DNA from: Acetobacter sicerae
GTDB lineage: Bacteria > Pseudomonadota > Alphaproteobacteria > Acetobacterales > Acetobacteraceae
DNA: 64,000 bases
Assembly: GCF_011516765.1 (NCBI RefSeq)
Contig: NZ_JAAABN010000003.1
Coordinates: forward strand, 1-64,000
Direction: 5' to 3'
Position 1 is the first letter of the stretch. Each line of letters starts with the position of its first letter. Positions 54,351-63,617 of this stretch are shown here, in pieces. The translations under genes and the position numbers were made by a program. A model generated the notes under the pieces. That model saw only the letters and a program-made list of their open reading frames with translations. It was not told the DNA's origin and did not search any database.

Positions 54351-56264
54351 TTGAGGCGCTACCCTTTTTCTTTCCTCGCATGTTCACTGGCCTCCAGTCT
54401 TTTCGCCTCCTCCCTGCTATCGTCATGGCCGGTCTCTGCGCAGACCACAGCGCCAGGAGAGCCGGTAATGACTTCCGATTTTCGCGATGAAGCTGGCCCC
54501 CCGCCAGCCCGGGTGCCCACCGTTATCCTGCATCCCGCCATCACTCCTCCGCCTCAGGCTCCAAGACTGCCGTCACAGCAGGATCTGCGTCCGCCCTCGA
54601 TCGCTCTGGACGGTCTGTTTTCCGCCATCGGAAAGGCCCACATCTTCATCGACGCGAAAGCCGCCGCGGACGCCTATCCCAATCGACCGCCGGAAGAGAT
54701 TCTGGCCACATGGAGAGCGCAGAAGAACGACCCGGGCTTTGACCTGAAAACCTTCGTCGCCACCTATTTCACGATCCCGGCCATCACCTCTGCCGCCTAT
54801 CAGCGCAAGCCGGGCGAAAACGTGAAGGATTACATCGCGGGCATGTGGGATGTGCTGACCCGGCAGCCGGATACCCCTGTTCCCTGGTCATCGCTTCTGC
54901 CTTTACCGGAAAAATACGTTGTTCCCGGAGGCCGTTTTACGGAACTGTATTACTGGGACACCTATTTCACGATGATCGGCCTGTATGAGGGCGGACGCAT
55001 TGATCTGATGCGCTCCACCTACAGGGATCTGGCGTCGCTGATCGACCGCTACGGACATATTCCGAATGGCAGCCGCACCTACTATCTCGGCCGCTCGCAG
55101 CCCGCTTTCTTCGCGTTGATGACAGACCTGCTGGCCAGTCACGACGGCAACAAGACCTACATCAAGTATCTGCCTGAACTACAACGCGAATATGAATACT
55201 GGACAGATGGAGAAGCGAAGCTCGCGCCCGGCCATGCCTGGCGACATGCTGTCCGACTGAAAGACGGCACCCTGCTGACGCGCCCATGGGATGATCTCGA
55301 TACCCCCCGCGATGAGAGTTACCCGCAGGACATCGCCACAGCGGCGTCTACCTCCCGTCCCTCTTCCGAGGTATGGCGCGATCTGCGGGCCGGGTCAGAA
55401 ACAGGATGGGATTTCTCGTCACGCTGGCTGATGGACCGCCATACGCTCTCTTCCATTCACACAACCGACCTCATCACGATCGAGATGAGCTGCATGGTGG
55501 CCCATCTCGCGCAAACTCTTTCCCGTGCCTACGAGCTTACAGGAAACAAACAGAAGGCCGCTTTCTATAAGGCTGATGCTGACCGACGCATCGCCGCTAT
55601 CCGACGCGTGCTGTGGGATCAGAAAAGAGGCGCTTTCTACGATTACGACTGGAAAACGGGAAAGCTGACCGATGTGCTGTCAACGGCAACGGCCGTGCCT
55701 CTGTTCCTGCACATGGCCACAAACCAGCAGGCGCATATTGTCGCGAAAACCCTCAAGGCAAAGCTGCTGAAACCCGGCGGGCTTGTGGCAACAGATGTGA
55801 CCAGCGGACAACAGTGGGATTCTCCCAACGGATGGGCCCCGCTGCAATGGATGGCGATCAAGGGTCTCAATCTGTATGGCGAGGATGTTCTGGCGCAGGA
55901 TATTGCGCAACGCTGGATGGAGCGCGTCATCGGCACTTATGAAAAAAGCGGCGTACTTCTTGAAAAATACGATGTTGTCAATCCTGAAATCAGCCCGACA
56001 GGCGGTGCGGGCGGTGGCGAGTATCCGATGCAGATCGGCTTCGGATGGACCAACGGCACCCTGCTCGGTCTGATGAACCGTTATCCGCAGGTCGCCCAGC
56101 ATATTCTGAGTGAATATCCGTTCGCAGGACAGGCTTCCAAAAACGATACGCCACCAGGCAGCGGACGCCCTGCGGAGTCGCAGCCTATTCCTACGACCAC
56201 GAAGGGAACACTCTCCTCCTCACCACGGCATGAAACGCCGCCCGCGCAGAACAGGGAAAAATGA
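54351..56264 (+). CDS. treA: periplasmic alpha,alpha-trehalase (GH37)
   Basis: The 637-residue product begins with a signal peptide (FSFLACSLASSLFASSLLSS, cleaved near VSAQT) and contains both GH37 signatures: PGGRFTELYYWDTYF and QWDSPNGWAPLQWM. The likely catalytic acid is D354 in ETGWDFSSRW and the base E538 in LLEKYDV. It splits trehalose into two glucose units, which periplasmic dehydrogenases can then oxidise. The start is a TTG with AAGGA 6 bases upstream. About 40 residues at the C-terminus form a disordered proline- and threonine-rich tail. Confidence 0.93.
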   Translation: MRRYPFSFLACSLASSLFASSLLSSWPVSAQTTAPGEPVMTSDFRDEAGPPPARVPTVILHPAITPPPQAPRLPSQQDLRPPSIALDGLFSAIGKAHIFIDAKAAADAYPNRPPEEILATWRAQKNDPGFDLKTFVATYFTIPAITSAAYQRKPGENVKDYIAGMWDVLTRQPDTPVPWSSLLPLPEKYVVPGGRFTELYYWDTYFTMIGLYEGGRIDLMRSTYRDLASLIDRYGHIPNGSRTYYLGRSQPAFFALMTDLLASHDGNKTYIKYLPELQREYEYWTDGEAKLAPGHAWRHAVRLKDGTLLTRPWDDLDTPRDESYPQDIATAASTSRPSSEVWRDLRAGSETGWDFSSRWLMDRHTLSSIHTTDLITIEMSCMVAHLAQTLSRAYELTGNKQKAAFYKADADRRIAAIRRVLWDQKRGAFYDYDWKTGKLTDVLSTATAVPLFLHMATNQQAHIVAKTLKAKLLKPGGLVATDVTSGQQWDSPNGWAPLQWMAIKGLNLYGEDVLAQDIAQRWMERVIGTYEKSGVLLEKYDVVNPEISPTGGAGGGEYPMQIGFGWTNGTLLGLMNRYPQVAQHILSEYPFAGQASKNDTPPGSGRPAESQPIPTTTKGTLSSSPRHETPPAQNREK

Positions 56265-56282
56265 AAAGGAGGGATTTATGAT

Positions 56283-56356
56283 AAAAGTTTCTGGCGCCGC
56301 CATTTTTAAAAAGGGCGGCACCTCTGAAGCGTTCTGAAAAAGCTTCACCAGAGCCC
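56283..56356 (+). repeat. dispersed intergenic repeat, family A
   Basis: AAAGTTTCTGGCGCCGCC opens the element, a GCCGCC...GGCGGC hairpin follows, then CTCTGAAGCGTTCTGAAAAA and GCTTCACCAGAG. It is one of the fullest copies, lying between the convergent trehalase and dnaJ genes. Confidence 0.75.
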
Positions 56357-56436
56357 CCTGTCTGATTCAAAAGAAGCTCGGATAAGACGCTTTTGAATCA
56401 GTTTTCAGGCGGATCGATCTGTGTTTTTGAAGGCCC

Positions 56437-57585
56437 TCAACTCCGGCCTTCAAAAAAGTCCTTCACACGTGAAAAAAAGCCTGCATGTTCCGGGCTGCTT
56501 TTCACATGCTCACCCGCTTCCTTTTCAAACTCTTCCAGAAGCTCCTTCTGGCGTTTGGAAAGATTCTGCGGAGTCTCCACGACGACCTGCACGTACATGT
56601 CGCCCCGCGACGACGACCGCAGTACGGAAAAACCTTTTCCTCTCAAACGGAAATGTTCGCCGCTCTGCGTTCCGGCCGGGATTTTCACACTGGCCCGGCC
56701 GCCATCAACCACTGGCACTTCAACTTCGGTACCGAGCGCGGCCTGCGCCATACGCAGCGGCACACGGCAGTAAATGTTGGAGCCGTCACGCTGGAACAGT
56801 TCGCTGGCCTGAACGGCGATATGGACATACAGGTCTCCCGACGGAGCGCCCTTTCCACCCGACTGACCTTCACCGGACAATCTGATCCGCGTGCCGTCTT
56901 CAACACCGGCCGGAATCGCAATCTCCAGCGTGCGCGGCTGCTCTATCGTGCCAACACCATGACAGGCCGGGCACGGATCCTTGATGACACGACCTGCGCC
57001 ATGGCAGCTCGGGCATGGGCGTTCGACCACGAAGAAACCCTGCTGCGCACGGACCTTCCCGGCACCGTGACAGCTCGGGCAGACCTCGACACCGGCTTCC
57101 TTGTCCTTCGAACCGGTGCCATCACAGGACTCGCACATGACACGTGTCTTGATGGTGATGGATTTCTTGATGCCCGTGAAGGCTTCCGCCAGCGTGATCT
57201 CGACCTGTGTCTGGATATCGGCGCCGGCGCTCCGTCCACCGCCGCCGCCGCGACGACCGCCCATCATGTCGCCGAACATCTGCTCGAAGATGTCGCCCAG
57301 ACCGCCTCCGGCAAAGCCGCCACCAAAATCGAACCCGCCGGGACCACCGCCACCGCCTTCGAACGCCGCATGACCGAAGCGGTCATAGGCCGCGCGCTTG
57401 TCGGCATCTTTCAGAACGTCATAGGCTTCGTTGATCTGCTTGAAGCGCTCTTCCGCTGACGCATCTCCGGCATTGCGATCCGGATGATATTTCATGGCCT
57501 GCTTGCGGTACGCCTTTTTCAGTTCATCAGAAGAGACTTCTCGAGAGACTTCCAGAACAGCGTAATAATCAAGTTTCGTGGCCAT
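56437..57585 (-). CDS. dnaJ: chaperone DnaJ
   Basis: DnaJ (Hsp40) delivers unfolded proteins to DnaK and stimulates its ATPase. The 382 residues hold the J domain with YHPDRN, a glycine/phenylalanine-rich stretch (about 78-110), four zinc-binding CxxCxGxG-type repeats (CESCDGTG, CPSCHGAG twice, CPACHGVG) and the substrate-binding C-terminal domain. I start at 57585 with GAGGA just upstream; upstream in-frame ATGs are not conserved. It lies downstream of dnaK on the same strand, with a gap of 170 bases that has a GC hairpin. Confidence 0.96.
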   Translation of the reverse strand: MATKLDYYAVLEVSREVSSDELKKAYRKQAMKYHPDRNAGDASAEERFKQINEAYDVLKDADKRAAYDRFGHAAFEGGGGGPGGFDFGGGFAGGGLGDIFEQMFGDMMGGRRGGGGGRSAGADIQTQVEITLAEAFTGIKKSITIKTRVMCESCDGTGSKDKEAGVEVCPSCHGAGKVRAQQGFFVVERPCPSCHGAGRVIKDPCPACHGVGTIEQPRTLEIAIPAGVEDGTRIRLSGEGQSGGKGAPSGDLYVHIAVQASELFQRDGSNIYCRVPLRMAQAALGTEVEVPVVDGGRASVKIPAGTQSGEHFRLRGKGFSVLRSSSRGDMYVQVVVETPQNLSKRQKELLEEFEKEAGEHVKSSPEHAGFFSRVKDFFEGRS

Positions 57586-57755
57586 TGATTTCCTCGTAAG
57601 CGGGCTCCCTCTCGCACGCGTCGCATCATGACGCCGGGAGGACATAAAAGATGACGCCCGCCCCAATGGATGGAGCGGGCGCCTTGAAGATACGGCGTTT
57701 CTACCTTGCAGGGTAAACCGGTTCTACCCGGTCACCCTGTCAGGACAGTTTCCGC

Positions 57756-59666
57756 TCAGCCTTTTTTGTTGTCGTCGATTTCTTCAAAATCGGCGTCAAC
57801 CACCTTGTCGTCAGGCTTTGCACCACCGGCAGCGGCGCCTTCGGCACCCGCACCCCCAGCCTGCTCAGCCTTGTAGACCGCTTCACCGATCTTCATCGCA
57901 GCCTGCGTCAGACGCTCGGAGGCAGATTTCAGCGCCTCGGCATCCGTGCCTTCAAGGGCCGATTTGACTGCGGCAACGGCGCTTTCCGCTTCGCTACGGT
58001 CAGCAGCCGGAACCTTGTCGCCTGCCTCGGACAGAGACTTCTCGACCTGATTGACCAGACCCTCGGCGTTGTTGCGGGTTTCGACCGCTTCACGCTTCGC
58101 CTTGTCAGCCGTTGCGTTCGCTTCCGCGTCCTTGACCATCTTGTCGATGTCGGCATCGGACAGACCACCAGAAGCCTGGATCTTGATCTGCTGCTCCTTG
58201 CCGGTCGCCTTGTCCTTGGCGGACACGGAGACAATGCCGTTGGCGTCGATGTCGAAGGTCACTTCGATCTGCGGCACGCCACGAGGAGCCGGAGCGATAC
58301 CGGTCAGGTCGAAGTTGCCCAGCAGCTTGTTGTCAGCCGCCATCTCACGCTCACCCTGATAGACCTTGATGGTCACGGCGTTCTGGTTGTCTTCAGCCGT
58401 GGAGAAGGTCTGGCTCTTCTTCGTCGGAATCGTCGTATTGCGGTCGATCAGACGGGTGAACACGCCACCCAGCGTTTCGATACCAAGCGACAGCGGCGTC
58501 ACGTCGAGAAGCAGAACGTCCTTCACGTCACCCTTCAGGACCGCGCCCTGAATGGCCGCACCGATCGCCACGACTTCGTCGGGGTTCACGTTACGGGCAG
58601 GCTCTTTGCCGAAGAACTCTTTAACGGCTTCGATCACCTTCGGCATACGGGTCATGCCGCCGACGAGAATGACTTCGTCGATCTGGGAACCATTCAGACC
58701 TGCGTCCTTCAGAGCAGCCTTACAGGGCTCCATCGTGCGGGCGATCAGGTCGTCAACGAGGCTTTCCAGCTTCGCACGGGTCAGCTTCACCACGAGATGC
58801 TTCGGACCCGAAGCGTCAGCCGTGATGAACGGCAGGTTGATCTCGGTCTCCTTGGAAGAAGACAGCTCGATCTTCGCCTTTTCGGCAGCTTCCTTCAGAC
58901 GCTGCAGAGCCAGCTTGTCGGACTTCAGGTCAATGCCCTGATCACGCTTGAACTCGCTGGCGAGGAAGTCGATGATCCGGTTGTCGAAGTCTTCACCACC
59001 GAGGAACGTGTCACCGTTGGTGGACTTCACTTCGATCACACCATCGGAGATCTCGAGAACCGAAACGTCGAAGGTGCCGCCGCCAAGGTCATAAACCGCG
59101 ACCGTGCCGCCGTTCTTCTTCTCAAGACCATAAGCCAGCGCAGCAGCCGTCGGCTCGTTGATGATACGCAGGACTTCAAGACCCGCGATCTTACCGGCGT
59201 CTTTCGTGGCCTGACGCTGGGCGTCGTTGAAGTAAGCCGGAACCGTGATGACCGCCTGGGTCACTTTCTCGCCGAGATAGGACTCGGCTGTTTCCTTCAT
59301 CTTGCCGAGCACGAAGGCTGCGATCTGGGAAGGTGCGTAGCTCTTGCCACGTGCCTCGACCCATGCGTCGCCATTGTCACCCTTCACGATGGCGTAGGGA
59401 ACGAGTTCCTTGTCCTTCTGGACGGTCGGATCGTCAAAGCGACGACCGATCAGACGCTTCACGGCATACAGGGTGTTGGCCGGGTTGGTGACGGCCTGAC
59501 GCTTCGCGGCCTGTCCGACGAGCATTTCACCACCTTCGGTGAACGCCACCATCGACGGCGTCGTGCGTGCGCCTTCGCTGTTCTCGATAACCTTTGTTTC
59601 GTTACCCTCGCGGATCGCTACGCAGGAGTTGGTCGTACCAAGGTCAATACCGATAACTTTGCTCAT
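57756..59666 (-). CDS. dnaK: chaperone DnaK (Hsp70)
   Basis: The 636-residue Hsp70 shows [50 protein letters not shown] and the phosphate-2 region [10 protein letters not shown], then the substrate domain and the C-terminal acidic tail ([12 protein letters not shown]). It binds unfolded segments in an ATP-dependent cycle with DnaJ and GrpE. The CTTG...CCTACAT promoter at 59775-59803 suggests control by the heat-shock sigma factor RpoH. The gene is between grpE and dnaJ, all on the - strand. Confidence 0.98.
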   Translation of the reverse strand: MSKVIGIDLGTTNSCVAIREGNETKVIENSEGARTTPSMVAFTEGGEMLVGQAAKRQAVTNPANTLYAVKRLIGRRFDDPTVQKDKELVPYAIVKGDNGDAWVEARGKSYAPSQIAAFVLGKMKETAESYLGEKVTQAVITVPAYFNDAQRQATKDAGKIAGLEVLRIINEPTAAALAYGLEKKNGGTVAVYDLGGGTFDVSVLEISDGVIEVKSTNGDTFLGGEDFDNRIIDFLASEFKRDQGIDLKSDKLALQRLKEAAEKAKIELSSSKETEINLPFITADASGPKHLVVKLTRAKLESLVDDLIARTMEPCKAALKDAGLNGSQIDEVILVGGMTRMPKVIEAVKEFFGKEPARNVNPDEVVAIGAAIQGAVLKGDVKDVLLLDVTPLSLGIETLGGVFTRLIDRNTTIPTKKSQTFSTAEDNQNAVTIKVYQGEREMAADNKLLGNFDLTGIAPAPRGVPQIEVTFDIDANGIVSVSAKDKATGKEQQIKIQASGGLSDADIDKMVKDAEANATADKAKREAVETRNNAEGLVNQVEKSLSEAGDKVPAADRSEAESAVAAVKSALEGTDAEALKSASERLTQAAMKIGEAVYKAEQAGGAGAEGAAAGGAKPDDKVVDADFEEIDDNKKG

Positions 59667-59774
59667 ATAACTAATCCTCTTTCAGCGGTCGCACTCGGCC
59701 CGAAGCACCGGATGCGCCCCTTATTTCAATAGTCCTGCCATAAACAGCGGCTGGCTACATCATCTTTAAATCCG

Positions 59775-59803
59775 ATGTAGGAGCCTCATGTCGGGCTTTC
59801 AAG
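59775..59803 (-). promoter_or_regulatory. probable RpoH-type heat-shock promoter of dnaK
   Basis: On the - strand CTTGAAAG (59803-59796) is followed, 18 bases after CTTG, by CCTACAT (59781-59775). This closely resembles the alphaproteobacterial RpoH pattern CTTG - 17/18 - CYTATnT. It lies about 110 bases before the dnaK start. Confidence 0.65.
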
Positions 59804-59836
59804 AGTTGTCGCTCCCGAAAATCGACACGTCCGGAC

Positions 59837-60466
59837 TCAATTCTTGGCAACAACAACCATCGCCGGTTTCAGCAGACGGCCATGCAGCGTCCATGTGGGC
59901 GTCCAGGCCTGAATGACGGTTCCCGTCTCGTGCTCAGGGCTGGGCTGCTCCGCCATGGCCTGATGATGATTGGCGTCAAAAGCCTGTCCTGCAGGATCGT
60001 GGCACACAACACCATGACGCTCGAGGATGGACAGGAACGACCGTTCCGTGCCTTCAATCCCTTCACGCATCTTGGTGATGATGCTGTCTTCACCTTCGGT
60101 TTTCGGCGGCAGACTGGCGAGTCCACGCTTCAGGTTCTCAGCCGCTTCCACGACATCGCGTGCGAATTTCTGCACGGCGTACTGACGCGCATCGTCGATC
60201 TCACGCTTTGTGCGGGTCCGAAGATTCTGCATTTCGGCTTCAGAGCGCATCCATTTGTCGTGCTCTTCAGCCAGTTGCGCTTCCAGTTCCTTGATCCGGC
60301 TGCTGGCCGCGCTCATCACCTGATCAGACGAAGACGCCTGATCATCAGCTGCCGCGTCTCCATGAACGGAGGAATGGTGCTCGTTGAGGTCAGTCGCCGC
60401 CTCATCCGCTGGCGATCCGGCCTCGTGGGTGTCTGTCATGTTCGTCATAGGGTAAGAATTAGGCAT
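59837..60466 (-). CDS. grpE: nucleotide exchange factor GrpE
   Basis: GrpE releases ADP from DnaK. The protein of about 209 residues has a long acidic, disordered start, a coiled coil (SSRIKELEAQLAEEHDKWMR...) and the family core with LLSILERHGVV-type SFLSILERHGVV, DPAGQAFDANHHQAM and TVIQAWTPTWTLHGRLLKPAMVVV. The start is uncertain: ATGs at 60466, 60448 and 60439 all lack a good ribosome binding site. It precedes dnaK on the same strand. Confidence 0.93.
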   Translation of the reverse strand: MPNSYPMTNMTDTHEAGSPADEAATDLNEHHSSVHGDAAADDQASSSDQVMSAASSRIKELEAQLAEEHDKWMRSEAEMQNLRTRTKREIDDARQYAVQKFARDVVEAAENLKRGLASLPPKTEGEDSIITKMREGIEGTERSFLSILERHGVVCHDPAGQAFDANHHQAMAEQPSPEHETGTVIQAWTPTWTLHGRLLKPAMVVVAKN

Positions 60467-60752
60467 CCTCGGAGCAATCGACAAGAAGGCAGACCGGACG
60501 AATTTTATGCTCAGCCCACAGCCAGATGCATTTCTCCCGCCTCCTTCCGCTTCAGGATGCACGCCCGATGGTTAATTTTTGCTTTCATTATTTGCATTTG
60601 CCATCAGCATTAATCCCCTGAACCTTCTAAAAATAAAACACTGACCGCCGCCCCCGGTAGCCCGGCATGTCAGACCCGGCTATTATCAACTCAGTTTGCT
60701 CTTGATGAAGCCACAGAACGGGTGCGCCAGCGCCCCGGAGGGAATCGATTTC

Positions 60753-61460
60753 GTGACAGAAAAACAGACGATTGCGCTGGTTGATGATGATCGCAACATC
60801 CTGACCTCCGTCCAGATGACGCTGGAAGCCGAGGGATATGCCGTTCGCGCCTTTATTGATGGAGAGCAGGCCCTTCAGGATCTGACCAGCCGCCCGGTGG
60901 ATCTGGCCGTTCTTGATATCAAGATGCCGCGCATGGATGGCATGGAACTCCTTCAGCGGCTCCGCGCCCGCTCCAACCTGCCCATCATCTTCCTTTCCTC
61001 CAAGGATGAAGAGGTTGATCAGTTGATGGGGCTGCGGCTGGGAGCAGACGATTACATCACAAAACCTTTTTCGCAGCGGCTTCTGATCGAGCGCATCCGC
61101 GCGCTCCTGCGCCGCAACGACGTCAATCGCGCCGAGGCAGCCGGGGAAATCACCAGCAACACTCTGGTCCGCGGTGATCTGACGCTCGACGAGGCCCGCC
61201 ACCGGTGTCAGTGGAAAGGCACCGATGTTCCCCTGACCGTCACCGAGTTCCTGCTGGTCAAGGCGCTTGCCTCCCGTCCCGGACTGGTCAAATCCCGCGA
61301 CCAGCTGATCGACGCGGCTTACGGCGACAACATCTATGTTGATGACAGGACCATCGACAGCCACATCAAGCGCGTGCGGAAGAAATTCCGGCAGGTCGAT
61401 GACGCCTTCAACCAGATCGAAACGCTGTACGGCATCGGTTACCGCTACAAGGAAGACTGA
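60753..61460 (+). CDS. chvI: response regulator ChvI-type (OmpR family)
   Basis: The 235-residue regulator has a receiver domain with acidic pocket VDDD near residue 10, the phospho-acceptor D55 in LAVLDIKMP and K104 in YITKPF. A winged-helix DNA-binding domain follows ([24 protein letters not shown]). The pair with the following ChvG-like kinase is typical of Alphaproteobacteria, where it controls envelope stress, acid response and exopolysaccharide. I use the GTG at 60753, GGAGG lying upstream; an extended form from 60696 lacks family support. Confidence 0.92.
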   Translation: MTEKQTIALVDDDRNILTSVQMTLEAEGYAVRAFIDGEQALQDLTSRPVDLAVLDIKMPRMDGMELLQRLRARSNLPIIFLSSKDEEVDQLMGLRLGADDYITKPFSQRLLIERIRALLRRNDVNRAEAAGEITSNTLVRGDLTLDEARHRCQWKGTDVPLTVTEFLLVKALASRPGLVKSRDQLIDAAYGDNIYVDDRTIDSHIKRVRKKFRQVDDAFNQIETLYGIGYRYKED

Positions 61461-61486
61461 GCCATGAGGCCGGCAGAGGAAGAACG

Positions 61487-63448
61487 GTGACCACTCCACC
61501 GGAAGGCGACCCGCATCGGAAAGCGTCCCTTCCCGCCAGCCTGACCCAACTGTCGGGTGAGATCAGAAAGCTGGCCGGAGCGAAGCCGGACCTTCCTGCT
61601 CCTGTTGCGCGCGTCCTCGCCTTCTGTCGCCGGACAATACTGAAGGCCACGACCTTTCTGTCGCCTTCCAGACAGCGTGACGCCGACGCACCGAAGCGGC
61701 TGATCTCGCCGCTGATGCGTCGCATCCTGCTGGTCAACATCCTGCCGCTCGCCGTTTTCGGCATGACGCTGCTGTTTCTCAACCAGTTCCGCAACAGCCT
61801 GCTGGCGGCCGAAGTCGGAGCGTTGCGTGAGCAGGCGCGTATCTATGCGGGCGCTCTTGGTCAGAGCGCCGTCACCCAGAATCCGAGCACTCATTCACGT
61901 CGCAACCCGGCTCTTCCCACCGAGGCCTACACGCTTGAGCCGGGGCTGACGCGTCCGCTTCTGCTGCGTCTCACGGAACCGAGCCCCCGGGCCGATGCGC
62001 GTGTCTATTCGCCTGACGGACAACTGATCGCCGACAGCCATCAGGAAAAACTGGCGCATCATATTGCGAGCGACCCGCCGCCGCCGGAGACGCAGAACAC
62101 CCTCCCGCAGGGAGAAGTCACGGAACCGCCTCCCCATCCGGGCATCATGCGATCGGTTATCGATTTTCTCGTCGGCGGCGTGGATGACAGCCCCCTGCGG
62201 GACGATGGCCATCCCCGACACCACAATACGAAAGCCCCGAACGACCATTCCTTCGATGAGGTGGAAACGCCGCCCTACATCCGCCGGACGGAAAATCACA
62301 CGCTGGTCATCACCATCGCGGAACCTATCGTCCATGACGGACAGACGGTCGGCATTCTGCAACTGACGCGGACCGGCGAGGCGATCGATACATCGCTCTT
62401 CAAGATCCGCTCTTCCATCCTGTCGCTTTTCCTGCTGGCCATGGCGATCATGGTTCTGCTGTCCTGGTACCTGTCGCTGACCATCGCACGCCCGCTGCTG
62501 CGGCTCGCCACCTCCGCGCACATCATGCGGGAAAGCTCCGGACGCTCCGGCACCGTGCCCAGCAGCCTGCTGGGTCGAAGCGACGAGATCGGCGACCTCG
62601 CCCGCGCACTTCAGGACAGCACGCAGGCCCTGTGGACACGCATGGATGCGATCGAGCGCTTTGCAGCCGATGTGTCGCACGAGATCAAGAACCCGCTGAC
62701 ATCCATCCGCTCCGCCATCGAGACACTCCTTCGCATTGACGACGTGGAGCGTCAGAGGCGTCTCCTGACCATCATCGCGGAGGATGTCCGCAGACTGGAC
62801 CGTCTGATCACCGATATCTCCGACGCCAGCCGACTGGATGCGGAACTGTCGCGTGCGCGCGCAACGCCTGTGGCGATAGGGCCGCTGCTTTCCCTTCTTG
62901 CCGAAATCCATCAGTCCACCCGCAAGCCCGAGCAGCCGGAAATTATTGTGAGCGTCCATGATGACACGCCTGCGCATCCGCTCCGCGCTCTGGCGGTCGA
63001 GGACCGGCTTGTGCAAGTCCTGCGCAACCTGATCGGCAACGCCATTTCCTTCTCGCCGCCCAAAGCGCATATCTGGCTGGAGGCGCATGCAGCCGGTCCC
63101 TTCGTGGAGCTGTCGGTTGCTGACGAAGGGCCAGGCATCCCCGCCTCAAAACTCGATTCCGTCTTTGATCGCTTCTATTCCGAGCGTCCGAAATCAGAGC
63201 ATTTCGGACAACATTCCGGTCTTGGTCTGTCCATCAGCAGGCAGATCATTCAGGCGCTGAAAGGCACCATCCGAGCAGAAAACCGGATGGATTCCTCCGG
63301 AAAGGTGCTGGGCGCCCGGTTTGTCATCCACCTGCCTCAGGCAGAGACTTCCACCAGCCGTGAACATGGCGGGGAAGCGATCGGCCACGCGAAGTCCGAC
63401 CGTCGCCTGCCTCCTCCACTGGAAACAGAGCCTTCGGACGAGGAGTAA
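61487..63448 (+). CDS. chvG: sensor histidine kinase ChvG-type
   Basis: The 653-residue kinase starts with a polar stretch, then a membrane segment (about residues 82-102), a long periplasmic sensing region, a second membrane segment (about 307-330), a HAMP linker and the kinase core. The core has the phospho-acceptor H398 in VSHEIKNPLTS, NLIGNAISF, DEGPGIP and GLGLSISRQI. It should sense envelope or pH conditions and phosphorylate ChvI. It begins 26 bases after chvI. In many Alphaproteobacteria hprK follows, but here the next gene is infC on the other strand. Confidence 0.93.
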   Translation: MTTPPEGDPHRKASLPASLTQLSGEIRKLAGAKPDLPAPVARVLAFCRRTILKATTFLSPSRQRDADAPKRLISPLMRRILLVNILPLAVFGMTLLFLNQFRNSLLAAEVGALREQARIYAGALGQSAVTQNPSTHSRRNPALPTEAYTLEPGLTRPLLLRLTEPSPRADARVYSPDGQLIADSHQEKLAHHIASDPPPPETQNTLPQGEVTEPPPHPGIMRSVIDFLVGGVDDSPLRDDGHPRHHNTKAPNDHSFDEVETPPYIRRTENHTLVITIAEPIVHDGQTVGILQLTRTGEAIDTSLFKIRSSILSLFLLAMAIMVLLSWYLSLTIARPLLRLATSAHIMRESSGRSGTVPSSLLGRSDEIGDLARALQDSTQALWTRMDAIERFAADVSHEIKNPLTSIRSAIETLLRIDDVERQRRLLTIIAEDVRRLDRLITDISDASRLDAELSRARATPVAIGPLLSLLAEIHQSTRKPEQPEIIVSVHDDTPAHPLRALAVEDRLVQVLRNLIGNAISFSPPKAHIWLEAHAAGPFVELSVADEGPGIPASKLDSVFDRFYSERPKSEHFGQHSGLGLSISRQIIQALKGTIRAENRMDSSGKVLGARFVIHLPQAETSTSREHGGEAIGHAKSDRRLPPPLETEPSDEE

Positions 63449-63492
63449 AATTTCCGGGGGATGACAACGGCGTCACTGCCAGACGGTTATTG

Positions 63493-63546
63493 ATGGGACT
63501 TTGTCCCACACCCACAAAGGGGTGCAGACCGTTTGATCCTGATTCC
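63493..63546 (+). repeat. dispersed intergenic repeat, family B
   Basis: GGGACTTTGTCCCACACCCA begins the element, then CAAAGGGGTGCAGACC and GTTTGATCCTGATTCC. It shares these blocks with 42469-42532 and, reversed, 20525-20581. It follows the chvG gene. Confidence 0.75.
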
Positions 63547-63557
63547 ACAAAACACAA

Positions 63558-63596
63558 AAAAGGGGCGCTGAACAAGCTCTGTCCAGCGCCCCTTTT
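63558..63596. terminator. bidirectional terminator between chvG and infC
   Basis: A 13-bp perfect stem (AAAAGGGGCGCTG at 63558-63570 and its complement at 63584-63596) with a 13-base loop has T-rich and A-rich edges. It can end the convergent chvG and infC transcripts. Confidence 0.88.
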
Positions 63597-63617
63597 CCTG
63601 TCTTCAACCGCCCTGAT

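Noticed and set aside
57640-57690. GC hairpin between dnaK and dnaJ as a full terminator
   Set aside because: The stem is present but lacks a proper T-run on the - strand. It may reduce read-through or stabilise the mRNA; I did not list it as a terminator.
58797-59732. Open frame of 311 codons opposite dnaK
   Set aside because: Antisense frames to dnaK are a well-known artefact in GC-rich genomes; no independent support is visible.
61895-63088. Open frame of 397 codons opposite chvG
   Set aside because: It mirrors the kinase gene, lacks any known domain and has no promoter or ribosome binding site.
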